Shown here one piece after another: positions 1 through 5,786 of a DNA stretch of 5,786 bases. The position numbers and the translations under genes were made by a program. Within the stretch, counting starts at the first letter, position 1; the number at the start of each line of letters is the position of its first letter. The notes under the pieces were generated by a model, which saw only the letters and a list, made by a program, of their open reading frames with translations, made no database searches and was not told the origin of the DNA. The DNA comes from Gammaproteobacteria bacterium (GTDB lineage Bacteria; Pseudomonadota; Gammaproteobacteria; Immundisolibacterales; Immundisolibacteraceae): contig QNFC01000120.1 in NCBI GenBank assembly GCA_003645395.1, forward strand, positions 1 through 5,786. Reading direction: 5' to 3'.

Positions 1-1
1 C

Positions 2-1924
2 AGCCTTTACAAAAAACCACCGAAGTGGATAGTGGCCGCCGAACTGGTGGAAACCAGCCAGCTTTTTGCCCGCAGCGCAGCGATGATCGACCGCCAGTGG
101 ATTGAACCGCTGGCCACCGATTTGATCCGCCGAAGTTACAGTGACCCCCACTGGGCCGCCGCCCAGGGTGACGTATTCGCCTATGAAAAAGTAACCCTGT
201 TCGGCCTGCAGATTGTCGATCGCCGCCGCACCCGCTATAGCGAGATTGATCCGGAAGAATCCCGCCACCTGTTTATCCGCGACGGTCTGGTCGACGACCA
301 GTACCGGGCCAGTTTTCCGTTTCTGCAGCAAAACCGCGACCGGGTCGCCGAGATAGAAGCGCTGGAAGTGCGCAGCCGCCGTCACGACCTGCTGGTAGAC
401 GACGAGGTGCGTTACCAATTTTTTGACGAGATTATTCCTGCGAATGTCGCGAACGGATATCAATTTAAAATCTGGTATCGCGAGGCCAGCCGCGAGCAAG
501 CCGACCTGCTCGTTTACCCGCATGAACTGTTACGCCAATATTCAGACCAGTACTCTAACCAGGCATCGACCGAAGAACTCTACCCCACCCATTGGTCCAA
601 CAATGGCATCAACCTGCCCCTGCAATACCGGTTTGAGCCCATTCACCCACAAGATGGCACCACCCTGCCCGTCCCCCTGGCGCTGCTGAACCAGATTGAC
701 ACCGCCGCCTGCGATTACCTGATTCCCGGCTTGCTCAAAGAAAAGCTCATCGAGCTGATGCGCCAGCTCCCAAAACCACTGCGCCGACAGTTAGTGCCGT
801 TACCAGACCGAGCGACCGAAATTCTGCGCGAACCACCTGACCCGCAGGAGACCATCGTCGAGTATCTGCGACGACGGGCCTTACAACTGACCCGGCTTGA
901 TATTCCCGCCGGCGCGTTAAGCAGCGATACCCTGCCCACTCACCTGCGCCTGCACCTGCAACTGATTGATGACGATGGCAACCTGCTCGATCAACACGAC
1001 AGCGCCGGCGCTTTGCAGGAGAAGTGGCAATCTGAGGCCCACGAGGCATTCAGCCAGGTCGATCAGGAAATAGAGCGCCGCGACATTAGCGAGTGGAATT
1101 TTGGCGATCTGCCCGAGTGGGTGGAACAGGGCGCAAGCGGCCACGCCATCCGCGGTTACCCAGCGCAAACGGTAAAAGGTAGCAGCGCAGCTATCCAGGT
1201 TTTTGACAACGCCACAGCGGCGCTGCAGGCGCACCGACAAGGGGTTTGCTGGCTGCTGGCACGTACTCTGCGGCAACGCCAGCCGGGCATATTACCCACC
1301 CGCCATGACCTCAAAGAGCTGGCCCTCGGCAACGCTGACCTGGGTACGCCGCAGGAACTGGTCAACGACCTCACCCAGCTAATTCTTGTCGAAAGCTACG
1401 ATCTGGAACCCCTACCCAGGCAGCAACAGGCGTTCGCCAGTCTGCTCGCACTGCCCACCACCGAGTTAGAGCAGAGCAACCTGCGTTGGATGAAACAGTT
1501 AGCCGCCCTAACCGAAGGCCGTCACCAACTCGGTAGGCAACTGCGTAAACTACCGATCAACCTGCTCGACACCGGACAGCAGGTGCAGCGCCAACTCGGG
1601 GAACTCGTTTATAGGGGCTTTTTAACCACCACGCCAGCCTACTGGCTGCCCCATCTACCCCGGTACATTGAAGCCATGCAGGTGCGCCTGCAACGGGCGG
1701 CCCAAAATCCGCAAAAAGAGCGTCAGCAACGCGCCCAGATCGCCCCTTTGTTAGCACGCTGGTCTGACTGCCCAGCCACCATGCGCGACCACCCGGACTG
1801 GGTCGAATACCGCTGGTGTCTGGAGGAACTACGCGTCTCCCTCTTCGCCCAGCCGCTAAAAACCCACCGCAGCGTATCGCTGGAAAAAATAGAGAAAATG
1901 GCCCGCAGCTTGCCACGGGAGTGA
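2..1924 (+). CDS. hrpA: ATP-dependent RNA helicase HrpA, C-terminal half (partial, runs off left edge)
   Basis: This is the C-terminal half of the DEAH-box RNA helicase HrpA, a cytoplasmic enzyme that unwinds RNA and has been linked to mRNA processing and rescue of stalled ribosomes. The frame is open to the left edge: the first visible residues read SLYKKPPKWIVAAELVETSQ, a typical HrpA segment. The GTG at 32 is therefore an internal valine, not a start. About 640 residues are visible, against roughly 1300 for full-length HrpA; the helicase motifs lie outside the window. The visible part begins in the OB-fold-like region and continues into the HrpA-specific C-terminal domain (DUF3418), recognised by SYSDPHW (visible residues 45-51), AYEKVTLFG (60-68), LFIRDGLV (90-97) and, further on, RGYPAQTVKG followed by VFDNATAALQAHRQGV. 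It ends at TGA, 4 bases before the end of the convergent djlA. No frameshift is visible. The family call is firm; paralogy with HrpB is unlikely because HrpB lacks this domain. Confidence 0.95.
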   Translation, partial: SLYKKPPKWIVAAELVETSQLFARSAAMIDRQWIEPLATDLIRRSYSDPHWAAAQGDVFAYEKVTLFGLQIVDRRRTRYSEIDPEESRHLFIRDGLVDDQYRASFPFLQQNRDRVAEIEALEVRSRRHDLLVDDEVRYQFFDEIIPANVANGYQFKIWYREASREQADLLVYPHELLRQYSDQYSNQASTEELYPTHWSNNGINLPLQYRFEPIHPQDGTTLPVPLALLNQIDTAACDYLIPGLLKEKLIELMRQLPKPLRRQLVPLPDRATEILREPPDPQETIVEYLRRRALQLTRLDIPAGALSSDTLPTHLRLHLQLIDDDGNLLDQHDSAGALQEKWQSEAHEAFSQVDQEIERRDISEWNFGDLPEWVEQGASGHAIRGYPAQTVKGSSAAIQVFDNATAALQAHRQGVCWLLARTLRQRQPGILPTRHDLKELALGNADLGTPQELVNDLTQLILVESYDLEPLPRQQQAFASLLALPTTELEQSNLRWMKQLAALTEGRHQLGRQLRKLPINLLDTGQQVQRQLGELVYRGFLTTTPAYWLPHLPRYIEAMQVRLQRAAQNPQKERQQRAQIAPLLARWSDCPATMRDHPDWVEYRWCLEELRVSLFAQPLKTHRSVSLEKIEKMARSLPRE

Positions 1925-1928
1925 ACGA

Positions 1929-2758
1929 TTAAAAACCGCGCACTTCGCGCAACGTTTTGTACGCCTTGCCGATCGCCTGGGTTTTTTCGGTCGCCAGGTC
2001 AATCATCTCCTCCGGCAGACCTTTAGAGACCAGCTTATCCGGATGATGTTGACTCATTAACCGCCGGTAACTTTTTTAATCTCCGCATTCGTCGCGGTCG
2101 GTTTAAGACCCAGCAAGGCAAACGCATCCTCAGCAGGAGATGCACCACCCATCGAGCTGCCAGCTCCCCGTCTTTGCTGGTTACCGCCGCCACTCGCTGG
2201 CTGCCAACCGGCCAGCCGGAGCAGATGCTCAAACTCCCGGGTTGAAAGCCCGAGCTGATCAAACAGCTGCAGTAATATCTTTTTTTCCGCCGGATGGAGC
2301 TGTCCGTCGGCCAGCGCAGCCTGAATCTGCACCTCGAGAAACAACCGAATCAGGTTCTGGCGACGATGGCACTCGGTGCGAAACTGCTGCATCACTTCAT
2401 CAATAGGAAACCCGGGTTCTTTCCCCTGATTAAACAGCTCCATCGCCGCCTGTTTTTGCTGCGGGGATAAACGCATGCGCTTCATCACCGCCTCAGCGGC
2501 ACGAATCTCACCTTTGGAAACCTGGCCGTCGGCCTTGCAGATGTAGCCCATTACCGAAAAAGTGGCGGCGAAAAACGCGCTCTGCACACGCTCCTGATCA
2601 CCAGGTCGGCCACTTCCAGCGCCACTGTCATCGATGGAAAGCTGTTTCTCTAGCCCCAAATCAAACTGGTGACCGAGTGCCCCGGCAAGCAATGCACCCA
2701 GCGGCCCACCGAGCATAAAACCGAAGGCCCCGCCAATCAGCTTGCCCCACCATGCCAT
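1929..2758 (-). CDS. djlA: DjlA-type membrane-anchored J-domain co-chaperone, with a -1 frame disruption in the J domain
   Basis: DjlA is an inner-membrane DnaJ-like protein that stimulates the ATPase of DnaK through a cytoplasmic C-terminal J domain. Seen here: a Gly/Ala-rich single membrane segment at about residues 6-30 (starting MAWWGKLIGG), a central TerB-like helical domain at about 58-185, a Gly/Ser/Arg linker at 189-207, and a J domain from about 210. The upstream frame gives 233 residues, stopping at 2057-2059 with a false tail VTGG after AEIKK. Shifting back one base at the A6 run (2072-2077) restores KKSYRRLMSQHHPDKL and continues to a TAA at 1929-1931. The joined product is 276 residues, close to the E. 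coli protein (271), with HPD at 239-241. The start ATG has AGGAG 8 bases upstream and overlaps the DUF1653 stop. Because both halves are fully conserved, the break is probably recent, a sequence error in a homopolymer, or a recoding site. If real and not bypassed, the gene would make a protein without a working J domain. Confidence 0.9.
1931..1953 (-). terminator. Possible weak intrinsic terminator at the end of djlA
   Basis: On the minus strand a short hairpin with stem TTGCGC / GCGCGG (four G-C pairs plus two G-T wobbles) and loop GAAGT is followed by TTTTT. It overlaps the last codons and the stop of djlA and sits in the convergent junction with hrpA. The stem is short, so this is only a candidate. 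Confidence 0.35.
2067..2080 (-). other. Frame disruption at an A6 homopolymer in djlA
   Basis: On the coding strand the reading is GAG ATT AAA AAA GTT ACC, leading to a premature TAA 12 bases after the A run. Re-reading one base (AAA AAA, then AGT TAC CGG CGG) restores the conserved J-domain sequence. A seventh A in the run would do the same. A GGAG lies three bases before the A run, 9 bases before the codon where the frame changes. Possible causes are an undercounted homopolymer, a true one-base deletion, or ribosomal or polymerase slippage on the A run; the sequence alone cannot decide. The zero-frame phasing is AAA AAA G rather than the canonical A AAA AAG, so this is not a textbook tandem-slippage heptamer. 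Confidence 0.9.
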
Positions 2759-3015
2759 TAGACTTTCTCCTCGTTAGCAGCAGGCACTGCAATTTGCTGA
2801 TCGCCGGTGACAAAGGCAAACCGCGGTCGACTAATGCCGTCAACCACCACCGATTCAACAAACATCGCCATAGGCCTTACCCAAAGACCAAACTCGCCAT
2901 AGAGCGCCCGGTAAACCACTAGCGGTTCTTCGGTTTCACTGTGGCGAGCCACCCCAAGCACCTGGTACTCCGGGCCCTTGTAGTGCCGATATCGCCCTGG
3001 CTGTAATGACTCCAT
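2758..3015 (-). CDS. DUF1653 domain protein
   Basis: This small soluble protein of unknown function belongs to the DUF1653 family; the domain fills almost the whole 85 residues. Family marks are PGRYRHYKG (residues 6-14), the ARHSETEEPLVVYRALYG stretch (23-40), LWVRPMAMF (44-52) and a VDG..RPRF close (58-66). No signal peptide or membrane segment is seen, and the biochemical role is not known. I chose the ATG at 3013-3015 because GAGAG lies five bases upstream and the product then begins like its relatives. An in-frame ATG at 3025-3027 would add MRAG, but its only Shine-Dalgarno-like GGAG is about 12 bases away and lies within a terminator stem. The stop TAA shares its last A with the djlA ATG (TAATG), and the djlA ribosome binding site lies inside this gene, so the two are very probably translated in a coupled way. 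Confidence 0.88.
   Translation of the reverse strand: MESLQPGRYRHYKGPEYQVLGVARHSETEEPLVVYRALYGEFGLWVRPMAMFVESVVVDGISRPRFAFVTGDQQIAVPAANEEKV
2767..2771 (-). promoter_or_regulatory. Ribosome binding site of djlA within the DUF1653 gene
   Basis: AGGAG on the minus strand lies 8 bases before the djlA ATG and inside the last codons of the upstream gene. It supports the TAATG-coupled start of djlA at 2758. Confidence 0.75.
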
Positions 3016-3032
3016 ACCTGCTCTCATTAAAT

Positions 3033-3067
3033 AAAAAACTCCGGCGCGAAAAGCCCGGGCCGGAGTT
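3033..3067 (-). terminator. Intrinsic terminator downstream of the GST gene
   Basis: On the minus strand AACTCCGGC (3067-3059) pairs perfectly with GCCGGAGTT (3045-3037) around a 13-base loop. The stem runs straight into a T6 tract (3038-3033; its first two Ts are also the stem end). This is a good rho-independent terminator for the GST transcript. Its T tract ends only 17 bases before the chosen DUF1653 start and 5 before the alternative one. Confidence 0.75.
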
Positions 3068-3080
3068 AGAGTTTAAATCT

Positions 3081-3101
3081 GTCTGCTCGTTAATAGCAGA
3101 C
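3081..3101 (-). other. Second hairpin in the GST / DUF1653 gap
   Basis: GTCTGCT (3081-3087) and AGCAGAC (3095-3101) form a perfect 7-bp stem with a 7-base loop, 16 bases after the GST stop codon. There is no U-tract on either strand, so it is not a classical terminator on its own. It could stabilise the 3' end of the GST mRNA or belong to a leader of the DUF1653-djlA transcript. Confidence 0.5.
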
Positions 3102-3116
3102 CTGACGACCAGATTA

Positions 3117-3731
3117 TCAGGTACGGGCTAACGCTTTGGCCCGCGCTGGACGCGCCAGCATCTTTTCTAACCACGCGGTAGCGGTCGGGAAAGCACTGTT
3201 ATCAAACTGCTTATAAACATCGACCAGTCCCATCATCGAGGCCACGTTCAGATCGGCCAGGGTAAAACTGTCGCCCACCAGATATTCGCGGCCCTGCAAG
3301 TAATCGTCGAGCACCTTCATTGCCAGCGGATAGGCGGCAATCGCCGCTTCAACCTTTGCCGGATCACGTTTATCTTCCGGGTAGACCATTGCGTGACGCA
3401 GGTAATCGACCAGCAGGCCTTCCAGTTCGTTGGTCATCCACAACGACCACTGCATCACCTGGGCCTGCTGCATGGGGTCTGACGGCCACAGCGAGCCTGC
3501 GCCGTGCTTATTGGCAATATGCCAGTTGATCGCGATGGTCTCCCAGAGGATGTCATCACCATCTTTAAGCGCCGGCACGTGGCCGTTGGGGTTAATCGCC
3601 AGAAATTCCGCCGTGCGCGATTCACCGGCATTTTGATTCGTTTTTACGTGCTCAAAAGGTATTTCAAGCTCTTCGAGCAGCCATAGAGTGCGCTGGGCGC
3701 GCGACATTACCTGTCCGTAAAGGGTCAACAT
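3117..3731 (-). CDS. Glutathione S-transferase family protein
   Basis: This is a complete 204-residue cytosolic GST, the usual length for the family. The N-terminal thioredoxin-like domain (about 1-78) shows the opening strand MLTLYG, the helix SRAQRTLWLLEEL (10-22), and NPNGHVPAL (47-55) with the cis-proline P53 that contacts the glutathione backbone. E64-T65 stands where the glutathione gamma-glutamyl site usually has Glu/Gln-Ser. The all-helical C-terminal domain (about 87-204) has the N-capping box within SFTLADLNVAS (155-165), a strong GST mark. Ser10 is at the position expected for the catalytic residue, but the class cannot be assigned by eye. The reaction would be glutathione conjugation or a related thiol reaction; the substrate is unknown. 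The ATG start has an excellent GGAGG with a 7-base gap. The gene is divergent from the kinase and ends before an intrinsic terminator, so it is probably monocistronic. Confidence 0.92.
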   Translation of the reverse strand: MLTLYGQVMSRAQRTLWLLEELEIPFEHVKTNQNAGESRTAEFLAINPNGHVPALKDGDDILWETIAINWHIANKHGAGSLWPSDPMQQAQVMQWSLWMTNELEGLLVDYLRHAMVYPEDKRDPAKVEAAIAAYPLAMKVLDDYLQGREYLVGDSFTLADLNVASMMGLVDVYKQFDNSAFPTATAWLEKMLARPARAKALART

Positions 3732-3835
3732 GGTTTTCCTCCAGAAATCTTACAATTAAAAAGCTAACGATTTAGTTTAAAGCCTACCTGTACAGCACCA
3801 AAAAATACAACATCCAGCCTATAACTTTACTAACG

Positions 3836-3861
3836 TTGCCCAGCAAAACACTGCTTGGCAA
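3836..3861. promoter_or_regulatory. 26-bp dyad, candidate operator in the divergent region
   Basis: TTGCCCAGCA (3836-3845) and TGCTTGGCAA (3852-3861) are inverted repeats with 9 of 10 pairs matching, separated by AAACAC. The spacing puts the half-site centres about 16 bases apart, roughly one and a half helical turns. It lies between the divergent GST and kinase genes and its right half overlaps a TTGGCA that could be a -35 box. No T tract follows on either strand, which argues against a terminator. The regulator is not identifiable. Confidence 0.5.
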
Positions 3862-3883
3862 GATGCACAACTGTCAATTTAAA
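3855..3883 (+). promoter_or_regulatory. Candidate promoter for the hybrid kinase
   Basis: TTGGCA (3855-3860, 5 of 6 to the sigma-70 -35 box) is followed after 17 bases by TTTAAA (3878-3883, 4 of 6 to the -10 box). A transcript from here would have a leader of about 85 bases before the kinase start. The -10 match is weak. Nothing clearer was seen for the GST gene on the other strand, although the A/T-rich stretch 3750-3782 could hold its promoter. Confidence 0.35.
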
Positions 3884-3964
3884 AATGCACAGTACGCTAA
3901 TATAGCCACTCGCTTCAGGGTCTATCCAGTTTCCTTCAAATATTATTCCGTATACAGCAGATGT

Positions 3965-3968
3965 GGAG
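3965..3968 (+). promoter_or_regulatory. Ribosome binding site that sets the kinase start at GTG 3975
   Basis: GGAG lies 6 bases before the GTG at 3975-3977, an ideal gap. An earlier in-frame GTG at 3963 overlaps this site and has no Shine-Dalgarno sequence of its own, so the later GTG is preferred. Confidence 0.65.
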
Positions 3969-3974
3969 ACATTA

Positions 3975-5747
3975 GTGCAGTCAAGATTCCGGTTTACTGG
4001 GCCTTATCTATTTATCGGCTTCGCGCTCGGGCTCGCATACTGGTTTTTTGATGCTGCGGTTATGGCATTTATTTTTAATGATGGAAGCTGGACCAAAATG
4101 GCCCTGTACCCGGACGCCGACGATTTATATATGCGCTCCTTTGCCTGGGTAATGTTTACCGTCTCCGGTGGTGCAATCAACCTGCTTGTCTCTAAACAGA
4201 AATCTATAATCAGCCAGCAGGCAGACCTCACCGACATCCTCGAAAACTCGCTGAATGAGATCTACATTTTCGATGCGACCACACTTAAATTTCTCTTTGT
4301 AAACCGAGGTGCTCGAGAAAACCTCGGCTATACCCAGGAGGAATGCCTCAACCTTACTTTGACCGACATCTCATCCGACGGAAACGCTGAAAGATTGGGT
4401 CAACTGCTCAAACCTCTGCGCGATGACAACTCACAGAAGAGCACTTTCCCCGGCTTCCAAAAACGTGCGGATGGCTCCTTATATCCGATCGAGATCCACG
4501 TCCAAAATACAAGCTATAACAATCAACCCGCGTTCGTCGCCATTATTTTCGATACGACCCAACGTAACGCGATCGAGCAGGAAAAGCAGCAGCTTGAACT
4601 CCAAATCCAGCATAGTCAAAAACTTGAAAGCCTCGGTCTACTTGCCGGCGGTATCGCCCACGATTTCAACAACCTGCTGGTCGGCATGTTGGGCAACGCG
4701 GATCTGGCGTTAGAACAAACGCCCCCTGCTGCGCAGTCACATAAATACCTGTCTAACATTATCGATGCAGCTCAACAGGCGGCTGGGCTCTGCAATCAGT
4801 TGCTAGCTTACTCAGGCAAAGGCCGCTTCGTTGTCCGCCCAGTCAATTTGTCAATGCTCGTTGATGACATGCAGCAACTGTTACAGGTGACGATTTCTAA
4901 AAACATAACGTTTAGACACCGGGTAAATCCAGATTTACCCGCAGTGGAAGCCGACGTGACTCAAATCCAGCAGGTCATCATGAACCTGATCACCAACGCA
5001 TCTGAAGCCATAGGCGACCAAAGCGGCATTATTACTATCACCACCGGCGTAATAGATTGCGACCGCACTTATCTACAAAAAGCTTTTGCCGAGGAGGAAC
5101 TTGCGGCAGGACACTACGTATTCCTGGAAATTACCGATAACGGCGAGGGCATGGATGAACCGACCCGCTCACAAATTTTTGATCCATTTTTTACCAGTAA
5201 ATTCACCGGACGGGGGTTGGGCCTGTCTGCCGTGCTGGGAATTGTTCGCGGCCACAAAGGTGCAATTCAGGTCTATAGCGAGCCGGGTAAGGGAACCAGT
5301 TTCAAACTCCTGTTTCCTGAAACCACCCAGCCGGTGGAAGAACTTGGCAAAAAACAGAGCACACACAGCAAGTGGATGGGCAGCGGCAAAGCTCTGGTCG
5401 TCGACGATGATCATATGGTCCAGGAAGTCGCACAGCAGTTTCTGCTGGCGAGTGGCTTCGAGGTGCTATTAGCAAGTGATGGACTCGAGGGCGTAGAGCT
5501 TTTTCAGCAACATGCAGAAGAACTGTCAGTGGTTCTGCTAGACATGACCATGCCGCGTATGGATGGTGCTGAAGCGTTTCGAGAAATGCGCCAAATCAAC
5601 GACACCATTCCGGTGATCCTCTCAAGTGGCTATAACGAACAGGAAGCGACGAATCAGTTTGTTGGTCGAGGCCTGGCCGGCTTTATTCAAAAGCCCTACC
5701 AGATGGCGGAATTTTTAGCGGCGGTACAGCAGGCGGTGACGAAATAG
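3975..5747 (+). CDS. Membrane-bound PAS hybrid sensor histidine kinase with C-terminal receiver domain
   Basis: This 590-residue hybrid two-component kinase would sense a signal at or inside the inner membrane and pass phosphate from its histidine to its own receiver. Domains in order: two membrane segments (about 9-34 and 53-73) joined by a short loop of about 18 residues; a PAS domain (about 85-195, with FVNRGARENLGYTQEE and FQKRADGSLYPIEI); a coiled linker (about 200-218); HisKA with H229 in GGIAHDFNNLL; and HATPase_c with N box NLITNASEAI (337-346), G1 DNGEGM (388-393), F box FDPFF (403-407) and G2 GRGLGLS (412-418). The receiver (about 473-586) has acidic D477-D479, phospho-acceptor D523 in LLDMTMPRMDG, S551 and K573. 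All catalytic residues are present, so it should be active. The ligand is unknown, as is the onward partner; a separate HPt protein or regulator would be needed to control transcription and none is in the window. The start is GTG 3975, chosen by its GGAG; GTG 3963 would add four residues. Confidence 0.93.
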   Translation: MQSRFRFTGPYLFIGFALGLAYWFFDAAVMAFIFNDGSWTKMALYPDADDLYMRSFAWVMFTVSGGAINLLVSKQKSIISQQADLTDILENSLNEIYIFDATTLKFLFVNRGARENLGYTQEECLNLTLTDISSDGNAERLGQLLKPLRDDNSQKSTFPGFQKRADGSLYPIEIHVQNTSYNNQPAFVAIIFDTTQRNAIEQEKQQLELQIQHSQKLESLGLLAGGIAHDFNNLLVGMLGNADLALEQTPPAAQSHKYLSNIIDAAQQAAGLCNQLLAYSGKGRFVVRPVNLSMLVDDMQQLLQVTISKNITFRHRVNPDLPAVEADVTQIQQVIMNLITNASEAIGDQSGIITITTGVIDCDRTYLQKAFAEEELAAGHYVFLEITDNGEGMDEPTRSQIFDPFFTSKFTGRGLGLSAVLGIVRGHKGAIQVYSEPGKGTSFKLLFPETTQPVEELGKKQSTHSKWMGSGKALVVDDDHMVQEVAQQFLLASGFEVLLASDGLEGVELFQQHAEELSVVLLDMTMPRMDGAEAFREMRQINDTIPVILSSGYNEQEATNQFVGRGLAGFIQKPYQMAEFLAAVQQAVTK

Positions 5748-5786
5748 TGCAACTCTAAAACTGGATAAGGCTGCAGCGACTAGCAA

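Larger units (their letters stand above)
3732..3974. other. Divergent intergenic region between GST and the kinase
   Basis: This region of about 240 bases has no convincing gene. It is A/T-richer than the flanking genes and holds the GST ribosome binding site (GGAGG, minus strand, next to 3732), the 26-bp dyad, a candidate sigma-70 promoter and, at its right end, the kinase ribosome binding site. A smaller imperfect dyad, GCTAATATAGC (3896-3906), is also present. Short open frames here look random and lack ribosome binding sites. Confidence 0.7.

Noticed and set aside
32..34. GTG as a start codon for a 630-residue protein
   Set aside because: The frame is open upstream to the window edge and encodes conserved HrpA residues (KKPPKWI), so this is an internal valine codon.
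747..1916. Several antisense open frames of about 70-120 codons opposite hrpA
   Set aside because: They are compositional shadows of a well-conserved GC-rich gene and their translations are low-complexity Arg/Ala/Gly-rich with no recognisable family.
2072..2078. Classical A AAA AAG programmed -1 frameshift heptamer in djlA
   Set aside because: The bases AAAAAAG are present, but the incoming frame reads AAA AAA G, so the tandem-slippage phasing is wrong; only simple slippage or an indel is supported.
2140..2406. Plus-strand open frame of 88 codons opposite djlA
   Set aside because: It lies wholly within the conserved TerB-like and linker coding region on the other strand and shows no family resemblance.
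3961..3975. ATG at 3961 as a gene start
   Set aside because: It is out of frame with the kinase and hits TAG after four codons.
3836..4051. Open frame from a TTG in the intergenic region into the kinase gene
   Set aside because: It has no ribosome binding site, its start lies in the dyad, and its second half overlaps the kinase membrane segments in another frame.
5748..5786. Possible terminator or gene after the kinase
   Set aside because: Only 39 bases remain and no hairpin with a T tract or start signal is visible.

Overview
The window looks like ordinary chromosome of a gammaproteobacterium. It carries an HrpA-type RNA helicase, a membrane-anchored DjlA co-chaperone, a DUF1653 protein, a glutathione S-transferase and a hybrid histidine kinase. 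Coding is dense, with classical GGAG-type ribosome binding sites. A marine or Cellvibrio-like lineage is possible, but I cannot place it below class from sequence alone.

Layout: positions 2-1924 (+) hold the C-terminal half of hrpA, which runs off the left edge. Only 4 bases later, facing it, is djlA (1929-2758, -). djlA has a one-base frame disruption at an A6 run inside the J domain: the upstream frame stops early at 2057, while the rest of the J domain, including the HPD motif, continues intact in the -1 frame to 1929. Directly upstream of djlA, and overlapping its start codon by one base (TAATG), is a small DUF1653 gene (2758-3015, -). A strong intrinsic terminator (about 3033-3067, -) and a second hairpin (3081-3101) separate this pair from a glutathione S-transferase gene (3117-3731, -). 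A divergent intergenic region of about 240 bases holds a near-perfect 26-bp dyad and a candidate promoter. It is followed by a membrane-bound PAS / HisKA / HATPase / receiver hybrid kinase (3975-5747, +). The last 39 bases show no gene.

DUF1653 and djlA form a translationally coupled pair. The GST gene and the kinase are divergent and share a regulatory region; whether they are functionally linked is unknown. I see no mobile element, CRISPR array, tRNA or rRNA gene, and no clear sign of a wholly new system. The most notable signals are the djlA frame break at a homopolymer, where a TAATG restart also lies, and the dyad overlapping the putative kinase promoter.
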